Shown here piece by piece: positions 1-5,200 of a stretch of 5,200 nt of DNA. Made by a program: the position numbers and the translations under genes. The notes under the pieces were generated by a model. That model saw only the letters and a list, made by a program, of their open reading frames with translations, was not told the DNA's origin and ran no database searches. This stretch comes from Haloarcula sp. (GTDB taxonomy: Archaea; Halobacteriota; Halobacteria; Halobacteriales; Haloarculaceae), in the NCBI GenBank assembly GCA_028275075.1, contig JAQCNK010000029.1, positions 1-5,200 on the forward strand, given 5' to 3'. Numbering within the stretch: the stretch's first letter is position 1; each line of letters opens with the position of its first letter.

Positions 1-1356
1 GACGGCCTGACGAGCGCCGCAATCGCCACGACGGCGCTGACGCGGGCGGGGATTCCCGTTGCGACTGTCTTCAAGAAGCAACTCGACGCTACGGAGATCG
101 CGAGTCTCGCTGCGAGGGACGAGGAGACGGTGTTGTTCACTGACTTTGGCTCGGGCCAACTCGACGCCATCTCCGATCACGTCGCGGCGGGCGATTTCGA
201 GGCCGTCATCGCCGATCACCACCAGCCGGCCGACCCGGACGACTGTCATCCCGATGTCGTCCACGAAACGGACGGCTACGCCGATTTCGACTACCACTGT
301 AACCCGCTGCTCGTCGGGATCAACGGGGCCTCGGAGTTGTCCGGAGCGGGGGCGGCGTACGTCCTTGCCCGAGCGCTGGAACCCGACGGCGGTGACAACC
401 GCGACCTATCGGCGCTGGCGGTGGTCGGCGCTGTGGGCGATATGCAGGCCGTTGGCGGTGAGCTTGTCGGTGCCAACAGCGGTATCGTCGAGGAGGGCGC
501 CGCGGCCGACGTGGTGACTGAAGGGACAGACCTCTCGCTGTACGGCAAGCAGACACGTCCACTCCCCAAACTCCTGGAGTACGCGACTGACGTACCGATT
601 CCGGGCATCTCCAACGACCAGGCCGGGGCAACACAGTTTCTAACCGATCTGGGGCTGGACCTGAAAGTACAGGGCGAGTGGCGGACCTGGGCGGACCTAA
701 CCGACGAAGAACGCCAGACGGTCGCCAGCGCGCTGGTCCAACGGGCGGTCAAACGCGGTGTTCCGGCCGGCAAGATCGAGTCGATCGTGGGGACGACCTA
801 CACGCTGACCGACGAACCGACCGGCACCGAACTCAGGGACGCAAGCGAGTTCTCGACGCTACTGAACGCGACTGCCCGCTACGAGCGGGCCGACGTGGGA
901 CTGGCGGTGTGTCTGGGCGAGCGCGAGGCTCCCTTGGAGCAGGCCCGCAAGCTCCTGGCGAATCACCGTCGGAACCTCTCGGAGGGGCTCGATCTGGTGA
1001 AAGAGCGCGGAATTACCCACACCGAACACGTCCAGTACTTCGACGCCGGAGAGGCCATCCGCGAGACCATTGTCGGCATCGTGGCCGGGATGGCCCTGGG
1101 CACTGACGGCGTCGACGCCGACAAACCCATTATCGCCTTCGCCGACGCCGACGGGGAGACAAAGGTCTCTGCACGAGCGACTGGGCCATTAGTGGGCCGT
1201 GGCGTCGATCTCTCGGTCGTGATGAGTGAGGCAGCCCGCTCGGTCGGCGGTGACGGCGGTGGCCACGACATCGCCGCTGGCGCAACAGTCCCGGCGGGCG
1301 AGGAAGCGGCGTTCGTCGAGGCCGCCGACGAAATCGTCGCCGACCAACTCGGCTGA
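1..1356 (+). CDS. DHH/DHHA1 phosphoesterase, RecJ-like nuclease (5'-partial)
   Basis: The open frame runs from base 1 to a TGA at 1354-1356, giving 451 visible residues. The visible part starts with DGLTSAAI, which matches the end of the family's first metal motif (HxDxDGxxSA), so probably only some 25-40 N-terminal residues are missing. The DHH motif is at bases 214-222 in IADHHQP. A further Asp motif, AVVGAVGDMQ, follows at about 415-444. Near the C-terminus GGGHDIAAGA (1255-1284) is the DHHA1 substrate-binding motif. Members are manganese-dependent phosphoesterases; archaeal ones of this size include RecJ-like 5'-3' single-strand DNA exonucleases and the GINS-associated nuclease GAN. A role in DNA replication or repair in the cytoplasm is therefore likely. 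An oligoribonuclease/NrnA or RNA exonuclease activity is possible, because haloarchaea carry several DHH paralogues and the paralogue cannot be assigned here. The GTG at 130 is internal, not a start. Confidence 0.9.
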   Translation, partial: DGLTSAAIATTALTRAGIPVATVFKKQLDATEIASLAARDEETVLFTDFGSGQLDAISDHVAAGDFEAVIADHHQPADPDDCHPDVVHETDGYADFDYHCNPLLVGINGASELSGAGAAYVLARALEPDGGDNRDLSALAVVGAVGDMQAVGGELVGANSGIVEEGAAADVVTEGTDLSLYGKQTRPLPKLLEYATDVPIPGISNDQAGATQFLTDLGLDLKVQGEWRTWADLTDEERQTVASALVQRAVKRGVPAGKIESIVGTTYTLTDEPTGTELRDASEFSTLLNATARYERADVGLAVCLGEREAPLEQARKLLANHRRNLSEGLDLVKERGITHTEHVQYFDAGEAIRETIVGIVAGMALGTDGVDADKPIIAFADADGETKVSARATGPLVGRGVDLSVVMSEAARSVGGDGGGHDIAAGATVPAGEEAAFVEAADEIVADQLG

Positions 1357-1456
1357 TACCGGTGGCCGTATCAAATTGCTGTCGTTCACACCACCGGGCG
1401 AGGAAGCGCGAACGAACGCCCAGTCAGCGGTGCCGGTCTAGTTGCCGGTAACAAGA

Positions 1457-1464
1457 GCTATAGT
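1457..1464 (+). promoter_or_regulatory. TATA-like box for the small membrane protein gene
   Basis: The AT-rich element GCTATAGT lies 25-32 bp before the ATG at 1489, in an otherwise GC-richer 132-bp gap. That spacing fits an archaeal TATA box driving a leaderless or near-leaderless transcript. No Shine-Dalgarno sequence is seen before the ATG. The rest of the gap (1357-1456) shows no gene and no strong hairpin. Confidence 0.4.
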
Positions 1465-1488
1465 TGCTCACACGGAATATTCAGCTGA

Positions 1489-1679
1489 ATGGACCGACGT
1501 ATACTGTTCGACATTCTGTTGGTCCTCGTCGGCGGGTTAGTCGCCTATACTGAGACGTTTGGCTTCGCCGACCCGCGGGCAACTATCTCGTCCTCGGCGG
1601 CTTGTTCGGGATCACCTTCGTCGGCTACCTCGTCGTCTACCTGCCACAGAGAGACGCCCGGAACATCCGCTCGCCATGA
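1489..1679 (+). pseudogene. Small two-TM membrane protein gene, interrupted by a frameshift
   Basis: From ATG 1489 the frame reads MDRRILFDILLVLVGGLVAY and continues to TFGFADPR, a convincing first membrane helix (residues about 5-24). After base 1578 this frame becomes a Ser/Thr-rich string with no membrane character. In the -1 frame, bases 1581-1676 read NYLVLGGLFGITFVGYLVVY, then LPQRDARNIRSP and TGA (1677-1679), a clear second helix with a charged tail. One extra G in the run 1577-1579 would join both as DPR-G-NYLV, giving a 63-residue protein with two helices. The most likely explanations are a one-base deletion in this strain or a sequencing error in the G run. No classical slippery heptamer is seen at the joint, so programmed frameshifting is less likely. 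I do not recognise the family, and the function is unknown. Confidence 0.7.
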
Positions 1680-1782
1680 CATCCTCCGCGCCTGTGGGCT
1701 ACTGCGGCTGTAACACACTGAACCGATTTGCCACCCTGTGGGCATCGTTACGAACGAACAGCCGGCAGTATAACACACCATC

Positions 1783-1788
1783 TTTATT
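1783..1788 (+). promoter_or_regulatory. TATA-like box for the DUF5783-like gene
   Basis: TTTATT lies 24-29 bp before the ATG at 1812, the spacing expected when transcription starts at or very near the start codon, as is common in haloarchaea. No Shine-Dalgarno sequence precedes the ATG. This site also argues against the longer TTG start at 1728, which would run through the promoter. The rest of the gap (1680-1811) holds no gene I can support. Confidence 0.5.
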
Positions 1789-1811
1789 CCGGGCGCTCCT
1801 CATCCCGGCCA

Positions 1812-2132
1812 ATGACCGATTTCGATCCCGAGCAGTTCGAGGATAAGTACGCGAACTACTTCCCCCAACTCCAGAAGGCGTACCAGCAAGCGTTCGAACT
1901 GATGAACGACCGCTACGACTCCGAACTCGTCCACGCCATCGACCAGCAGGTGTTGAACGAGTCCGAACCGTTCTACGACGACGACCGCGGCTTCTACGTC
2001 GAACTCCCGGAGAACCCGGCTGATCGTCTCACTGCCGTCATCGCCGACGAGGAGAAGCTCTCGGTCATCTTGGAGGAGTACACTGATCGATTGGAGGCGG
2101 AACTACACGACATCTTTGGCGTCGAGCGCTAA
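1812..2132 (+). CDS. Small acidic protein, DUF5783-like
   Basis: This is a 106-residue, strongly acidic, soluble protein beginning MTDFDPEQFEDKYANYFPQL and ending EAELHDIFGVER. It is predicted to be mainly helical at both ends (residues about 6-47 and 73-103), with a short loop or strand region around FYDDDRGFYVELPENP (residues 56-71). It has no signal peptide, membrane segment, cysteines or recognised catalytic motif. From memory it resembles DUF5783, a family of short conserved haloarchaeal proteins of unknown function, and the length agrees; no search was possible. The start at 1812 is chosen because the family begins at this MTDFDPE-type N-terminus and because a TATA-like element lies 24-29 bp upstream. 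The added residues from the upstream TTG (1728) are unlike haloarchaeal protein. The gene ends 47 bp before the pitA-like gene on the same strand, so read-through into pitA is possible. Confidence 0.85.
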   Translation: MTDFDPEQFEDKYANYFPQLQKAYQQAFELMNDRYDSELVHAIDQQVLNESEPFYDDDRGFYVELPENPADRLTAVIADEEKLSVILEEYTDRLEAELHDIFGVER

Positions 2133-2153
2133 CAAGCCAACATGGCAAGGTTC

Positions 2154-2172
2154 CTTACGCTCGCCCCGTAAG
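2154..2172. promoter_or_regulatory. Inverted repeat over the pitA promoter/start region
   Basis: CTTACG (2154-2159) and CGTAAG (2167-2172) form a perfect 6-bp inverted repeat with a 7-base spacer, ending 7 bp before the pitA ATG (2180). The left arm sits 21-26 bp upstream of the ATG, where a TATA element of a leaderless gene would be; CCTTAC is the only weak candidate for one. A dimeric regulator bound here could block transcription, or the repeat could form a small RNA hairpin at the end of the upstream transcript. It matches no operator I know, and a chance occurrence is possible. Confidence 0.35.
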
Positions 2173-2179
2173 CGCCGAT

Positions 2180-4180
2180 ATGGACCAACGGACGCCACCC
2201 CAGACTGAAGAAGGCTGGTACGTGCTCCACGACTGTCGCCGCGTCGACTGGGACGCCTGGCGTGACGCTCCCCAGCGGGCTCGTGATCGGGCGCTTGCCG
2301 ACGGTATCGATTTCTTCGAGGGGTACGAAGCACTGGCGGACGCAGAAGAGGGACAGACGGCTGTCTACACCGTCATGGGTCACAAGGCCGACCTGATGAT
2401 ACTCCATCTGCGACCGACGATGGCCGACCTTGACGCTGCCGAGCGCCACTTCGAGCAGACCGAGTTCGCTGGCTACACCGAACGCGCCTACTCCTACGTC
2501 TCGGTGACGGAGGCGTCGGGATACACTGAAAAGGCGAGAGCGTATTTCGACGGCGAGGTCGACGACGACTCAGGCCTGGCAGAATACATCCAGGGGCGAC
2601 TCCACCCCGACGTGCCCGACGAGGAGTTCGTCTGTTTCTACCCGATGAACAAGCGCCGCGAGTCCGACCAGAACTGGTATGACATGTCGTTCGAGGAGCG
2701 CGCCGCCCACATCAAGCGCCACGGCGACATCGGCCGGGGCTACGGCGGGAAAGTGAACCAGATGATCTGTGGCTCTATCGGTTTCGACGACTGGGAGTGG
2801 GGGATCACGCTGTGGAGCGACGACATGACACACGTCAAGGAGCTGTTGACCGAGATGCGGTTTGACCCCTCTACCTCCCGTTTCGCGGAGTTTGGCCCGT
2901 TCTACGTCGGTCGCCGGTTCGCCCCCGAAGCGTTGCCCGCAGTGCTGGCCGGGCACCGGGTCCCGACCGACGAGAGCAACGAGACAGTGGCAGTCAGCGA
3001 CGAACGACCCGCCCACGCGGCGGCGGCAGACGCCCAGACCGCCGGAAGCGGCCATACAGGCGACGCCGACAGCCACGGGCAGGTCCACCCCGGCAGCGCG
3101 GGTGAGGGCGACCACCCACACGGCGACGACGCCGCCGACCATCCGACGAGCGGTGCTGCCGACGAAGAGAGCGACGACTCCGCGGCACGCTCCGGTGGGA
3201 GACCCGACGTATCCGGCGACTTCGAGGAAGTTGACGACGCTGTTGGACGGCTGAGCCGACTCGGTCTCGGGGAAGGTGAGGCCTATGACGCCGGTGACTA
3301 TGCGCTTGTCTTCCACTCGTCAGCCGACGCCGAAGATCTCGCCGACGAGGTGAGTGAACTCGGCGAGAGCTTCGACCACTACGACCGGCACGTGACGACG
3401 ACGGTTCGGGCCCAGAGCGGGCAGAGCTACGTCGTCAGCGTCTGGACCGCCAAGGAGGCCGCTGAGACCGCTGCCGGCTTCCTCGATGATCTCGACGGCA
3501 TTACGGAGCGTGTCGGCGGCCCGCTCGGCGAACCGAACGAAGGCGAGGCGGATGGCGGCGAGAGCGACGCCGAGGATGGCGAGACAGCAGCCTCCTCACA
3601 GTCTATCCGCGAGGAACTCGACGCCGAAGGCGTCTACGCCGGCCAGCCCCACGGTGAGGATGTCTACGCCCTGGTGGTCTACTCCGAAGCCGACCGGGAG
3701 ACGCTGGCCGACGAAGTGTCTGGCCTCCGGGATGCGTTCGACCGGTACGACACGCACGTCCGGACGACCATTTACCATGACACCGAGTCGGACACGACCG
3801 CCGTCGCTTCGCTGTGGGACACTGAGGACGCCGCCGGCACCGCGAGTGATTACCTCACCGACCTCCCGGGCGTGGTCCGCCAGCAGGGCGAGGGCGACGG
3901 CTTCGGGACGATGGGGATGTTCTACACCGTCAAGCCGGAACACCGCGAGGATTTCGTCGACAAGTTCGACACCGTTGGCAGCCTGTTGGCGGACATGGAC
4001 GGCCATCGAGAGACGGTGTTGTTGGCCAACCACGACGACGCAAACGACATGTTCATCGCCAGCCAGTGGGACAGCAAAGAAGACGCCATGGCGTTCTTCC
4101 GCTCTGACGCGTTCTCCGACACCGTCTCGTGGGGTCGGGACGTACTGGCGGACCGCCCGCGCCACGTCTTCTTGGCCTGA
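2180..4180 (+). CDS. pitA: PitA-like fusion: ChdC/HemQ-type heme domain plus three ABM-like units
   Basis: The protein has 666 residues. Residues about 8-265 form a chlorite-dismutase superfamily domain. Visible landmarks are YPMNKRR (154-160), NWY (165-167), KRHGDIGRGYGGKVNQ (179-194), GSIGFDDWEWGITLWSDD (198-215) and MRFD...EFGPFYVGRRF. By alignment to Listeria HemQ with a constant offset of 7, Tyr154, Met156, Lys158 and Trp166 contact coproheme, His181 is the proximal ligand and Gln194 is the distal residue. Chlorite dismutases have Arg at that distal position. Known HemQ/ChdC enzymes oxidatively decarboxylate coproheme to heme b using peroxide, so that role is inferred here. Residues 271-350 are an acidic linker with seven His. 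Three ABM-like alpha/beta units follow (about 369-447, 491-569 and 575-666). Haloferax PitA was described as a Cld-ABM fusion, and this protein fits that group. No signal peptide or membrane helix is seen, so it should be cytoplasmic. It converges with the methyltransferase gene, 14 bp away. Confidence 0.9.
   Translation: MDQRTPPQTEEGWYVLHDCRRVDWDAWRDAPQRARDRALADGIDFFEGYEALADAEEGQTAVYTVMGHKADLMILHLRPTMADLDAAERHFEQTEFAGYTERAYSYVSVTEASGYTEKARAYFDGEVDDDSGLAEYIQGRLHPDVPDEEFVCFYPMNKRRESDQNWYDMSFEERAAHIKRHGDIGRGYGGKVNQMICGSIGFDDWEWGITLWSDDMTHVKELLTEMRFDPSTSRFAEFGPFYVGRRFAPEALPAVLAGHRVPTDESNETVAVSDERPAHAAAADAQTAGSGHTGDADSHGQVHPGSAGEGDHPHGDDAADHPTSGAADEESDDSAARSGGRPDVSGDFEEVDDAVGRLSRLGLGEGEAYDAGDYALVFHSSADAEDLADEVSELGESFDHYDRHVTTTVRAQSGQSYVVSVWTAKEAAETAAGFLDDLDGITERVGGPLGEPNEGEADGGESDAEDGETAASSQSIREELDAEGVYAGQPHGEDVYALVVYSEADRETLADEVSGLRDAFDRYDTHVRTTIYHDTESDTTAVASLWDTEDAAGTASDYLTDLPGVVRQQGEGDGFGTMGMFYTVKPEHREDFVDKFDTVGSLLADMDGHRETVLLANHDDANDMFIASQWDSKEDAMAFFRSDAFSDTVSWGRDVLADRPRHVFLA
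2990..3229 (+). other. His-rich acidic linker of the PitA-like protein
   Basis: Residues 271-350 of the PitA-like protein are low-complexity, made of Asp, Glu, Gly, Ala, Ser and His, with seven histidines at 279, 292, 299, 303, 312, 314 and 321. They separate the heme domain from the ABM-like units. A His-rich linker is a described property of Haloferax PitA. It may bind metal or heme or simply act as a flexible, salt-adapted spacer; the sequence does not decide between these. Confidence 0.75.
3299..4177 (+). repeat. Three tandem ABM-like protein repeats in the PitA-like gene
   Basis: Unit 1 (residues 374-447, bases 3299-3520) and unit 2 (496-569, bases 3665-3886) are clear duplicates. Over the first 36 aligned residues, starting YALV, I count 23 identities, including ADEVS and FD-x-YD-x-HV. 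Unit 3 (575-666, bases 3902-4177) is more distant but is the most ordinary ABM domain. All three share D-x-H-x-x-T (402-407, 524-529, 607-612), followed 18-21 residues after the His by S-x-W (Trp422, Trp546, Trp630). Units 1 and 2 are separated by an acidic spacer at about 448-473. Confidence 0.75.
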
Positions 4181-4194
4181 CGACCAGTACGGCT

Positions 4195-4965
4195 TTATTG
4201 TCTCGGCGCTGCGACGAAGCGGAGCCGCCGGTAATCGGCCGTCCACGTCTCTGTCTCGGGGTCGAACAGCGTCGGACGCAACCGTTCCTCGACGCCGCTG
4301 AGGATAGCTTCGTGGTCGTGACCGCCGACACCGTCGAACAGGTCGTCGCCGAACATTTCGACCCACTCGCGCAGGCCCGCTTCGCCCCCATCGAGCGCCG
4401 TGGGACGGTCGAACAGTGCGGCCTCCGTGACTTCGAGACCGTTTGCCTCCAGACGGGGCGCGTACTCACCGATGCTCGGGAAGTACCACGGGTGACCGGC
4501 CTCGTACCCCCGCGTATCGAGTTCGGCCCGGACGGCCCGCTCGATCTGTGCGACGTTGCCACGGCCGCCGAGTTCCGCGACGAAGCGACCGTCTCCGTCC
4601 AGTGCGTCGGCGACCATCGACAGGACGGCGTCGTGGTCTTCGTCGGGAATCCAGTGGAGGGCGGCGTTCGAGAAGACGGCGTCGAACGGCTTGTCGGGCT
4701 CGTACTCGCGGGCGTCGGCCACTGAAAACTGCAGGTCGGGATAGCGCTCGCTGGCCTGTTCGACCATCGCCGCTGTGGCGTCGATGCCAACGATATCGGC
4801 GCCGCTGTCGGCTATCTCGGCTGTCAGCGTACCCGTCCCACAGCCGAGGTCGAGCACCCGCTCACCTGGTTGGGGGTCCAGCAACTGTACGACATCTTCG
4901 CCGTACGCCGCGACGAAGCCGTGACTGCTGTCGTAGTCGTCTGGGTCCCACTCGTTGTCGGACAT
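4195..4965 (-). CDS. Class I SAM-dependent methyltransferase
   Basis: The 256-residue protein has a Rossmann-type methyltransferase domain near its N-terminus. VLDLGCGTG (residues 37-45) is the SAM-binding motif I. GIDAT (60-64) carries the acidic residue that binds the SAM ribose, VADARE (82-87) follows, and FDAVFSNAALHWI (94-106) is motif II. The layout, the length and the NAALHWIPD segment are like trans-aconitate 2-methyltransferase (Tam) and related small-molecule methyltransferases. The C-terminal half (about 130-256), which would set the substrate, is not diagnostic. The substrate is therefore unknown, and Tam activity is only one possibility. The ATG at 4963-4965 is supported by a TATA-like element 25-30 bp upstream. 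The gene follows the sufU-like gene on the same strand after 54 bp but seems to have its own promoter. It converges with the pitA-like gene. Confidence 0.9.
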   Translation of the reverse strand: MSDNEWDPDDYDSSHGFVAAYGEDVVQLLDPQPGERVLDLGCGTGTLTAEIADSGADIVGIDATAAMVEQASERYPDLQFSVADAREYEPDKPFDAVFSNAALHWIPDEDHDAVLSMVADALDGDGRFVAELGGRGNVAQIERAVRAELDTRGYEAGHPWYFPSIGEYAPRLEANGLEVTEAALFDRPTALDGGEAGLREWVEMFGDDLFDGVGGHDHEAILSGVEERLRPTLFDPETETWTADYRRLRFVAAPRQ

Positions 4966-4989
4966 GGCTGCAGCGATAGCTGCGTGTCA

Positions 4990-4995
4990 ATAAAA
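4990..4995 (-). promoter_or_regulatory. TATA-like box for the methyltransferase gene
   Basis: On the minus strand TTTTAT (within ACTTTTATTG) lies 25-30 bp before the methyltransferase ATG, inside the 54-bp gap after the sufU-like gene. The spacing fits a leaderless archaeal promoter, so the methyltransferase can be transcribed apart from the upstream gene. No Shine-Dalgarno sequence is seen. Confidence 0.55.
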
Positions 4996-5019
4996 GTACT
5001 GCGGGTTTCTGGCCCGCTC

Positions 5020-5200
5020 TCAGTCGTCGTCTTCGGTTGTCGTGCGGTCCAAATCCTTCTCGCCGAAGTAGATGTCCGCTCCGTCTTGGGCGACCTTCTC
5101 GGCCAGCACGGCACACTTGATACGCATCGGGGAGATGTCGACCCCGAGCATGTCGACGATGTCGTCGCGGTCCAGTTCCTCCAACTCCGCAATGGCCATC
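5020..5200 (-). CDS. SufU/IscU-type Fe-S cluster scaffold, C-terminal part (5'-partial)
   Basis: On the minus strand an open frame enters from the window's right edge and stops at 5020-5022. It gives 59 visible residues, including LDRDDIVDMLGVDISPMRIK, then CAVLAEKVAQDG and an acidic tail ending TTTEDDD. The pattern DI-x-x-(L/M)LG-x-x-(I/V)SP-x-R-x-KCA-x-L is the C-terminal signature of NifU-N/IscU/SufU scaffold proteins. Its Cys (bases 5113-5115) is the third of the three conserved cluster- or zinc-binding cysteines; the first two lie outside the window. Known family members assemble or relay Fe-S clusters or sulfur from a cysteine desulfurase in the cytoplasm. The Met at 5197-5199 is internal to the family alignment and is not the start. 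The upstream promoter and gene order are not visible. Confidence 0.8.
   Translation of the reverse strand, partial: MAIAELEELDRDDIVDMLGVDISPMRIKCAVLAEKVAQDGADIYFGEKDLDRTTTEDDD

Noticed and set aside
291..773. Antisense open frame of 160 codons inside the DHH phosphoesterase gene
   Set aside because: It is Ser/Pro/Ala-rich low-complexity translation opposite a conserved gene.
1295..1408. 14-base direct repeat CGGGCGAGGAAGCG at 1295-1308 and 1395-1408, exactly 100 bp apart
   Set aside because: The flanks do not match, and the first copy is ordinary coding sequence of the DHH gene. Chance or a tiny duplication remnant is enough to explain it.
1691..1743. Repeated CCTGTGGGC at 1691-1699 and 1735-1743 in the gap before the DUF5783-like gene
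   Set aside because: Only 9 bases, same orientation, no third copy and no clear relation to the promoter.
1728..1811. Longer N-terminus (TTG start) for the DUF5783-like protein
   Set aside because: The extra 28 residues are basic and Cys/His/Ser-rich, unlike the acidic protein, and cover the TATA-like element. The ATG at 1812 fits better.
2180..2980. True chlorite dismutase function for the first PitA domain
   Set aside because: The distal position 13 residues after the proximal His is Gln194 rather than the Arg needed by chlorite dismutases.
2570..3316. Long antisense open frame (248 codons) opposite the pitA-like gene
   Set aside because: It lies wholly inside a gene with clear conserved motifs. 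Its Val/Gly/Arg-rich product has no recognisable domain. Such frames are common in GC-rich genomes.
3596..4366. Antisense open frame of 256 codons across the pitA-like 3' end and the methyltransferase 3' end
   Set aside because: It overlaps two well-supported genes, has an Arg/Val-rich composition unlike haloarchaeal proteins, and shows no motifs.
4129..4725. Plus-strand open frame of 198 codons over the methyltransferase gene
   Set aside because: The minus strand here encodes all the methyltransferase motifs. This frame is a mirror of that codon use and has no promoter or domain.

Overview
The window is typical haloarchaeal (class Halobacteria) chromosome. It is GC-rich, the proteins are very acidic (Asp/Glu-rich, Lys-poor), several genes have a TATA-like box 24-31 bp before the start codon (the leaderless arrangement common in halophilic archaea), and one gene is a PitA-type heme protein fusion known from haloarchaea. 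A Haloarcula-like relative is possible, but the family cannot be fixed from the sequence alone. I see no mobile element, CRISPR array, tRNA or rRNA.

Layout, left to right. (1) Bases 1-1356, plus strand: the 3' part of a DHH/DHHA1 phosphoesterase of the RecJ-like nuclease type, with its N-terminus outside the window. (2) Bases 1489-1679, plus: a small two-helix membrane protein gene whose two halves lie in different frames, consistent with loss of one G in a short G run. (3) Bases 1812-2132, plus: a 106-residue acidic protein that resembles the haloarchaeal DUF5783 family. (4) Bases 2180-4180, plus: a 666-residue PitA-like protein. It has an N-terminal chlorite-dismutase/HemQ (ChdC)-type heme domain, a His-rich acidic linker, and three tandem ABM-like units. 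(5) Bases 4195-4965, minus: a class I SAM-dependent methyltransferase converging on pitA. (6) Bases 5020-5200, minus: the C-terminal end of a SufU/IscU-type Fe-S scaffold protein.

The most interesting object is the PitA-like protein. Its first domain keeps the residues that mark coproheme decarboxylases (Tyr154, Met156, Lys158, Trp166, proximal His181, distal Gln194) and has Gln where true chlorite dismutases have Arg. A last-step role in heme formation is therefore more likely than chlorite detoxification. The C-terminal part holds three ABM-like units sharing a D-x-H-x-x-T ... S-x-W signature. A short inverted repeat covers the promoter and start region of this gene and could be an operator.

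Functional links are loose. Heme (PitA) and Fe-S (SufU) genes lie close together, but on opposite strands with a methyltransferase between them. No operon beyond a possible DUF5783-pitA pair is supported, and I see no clear multi-gene new system here.
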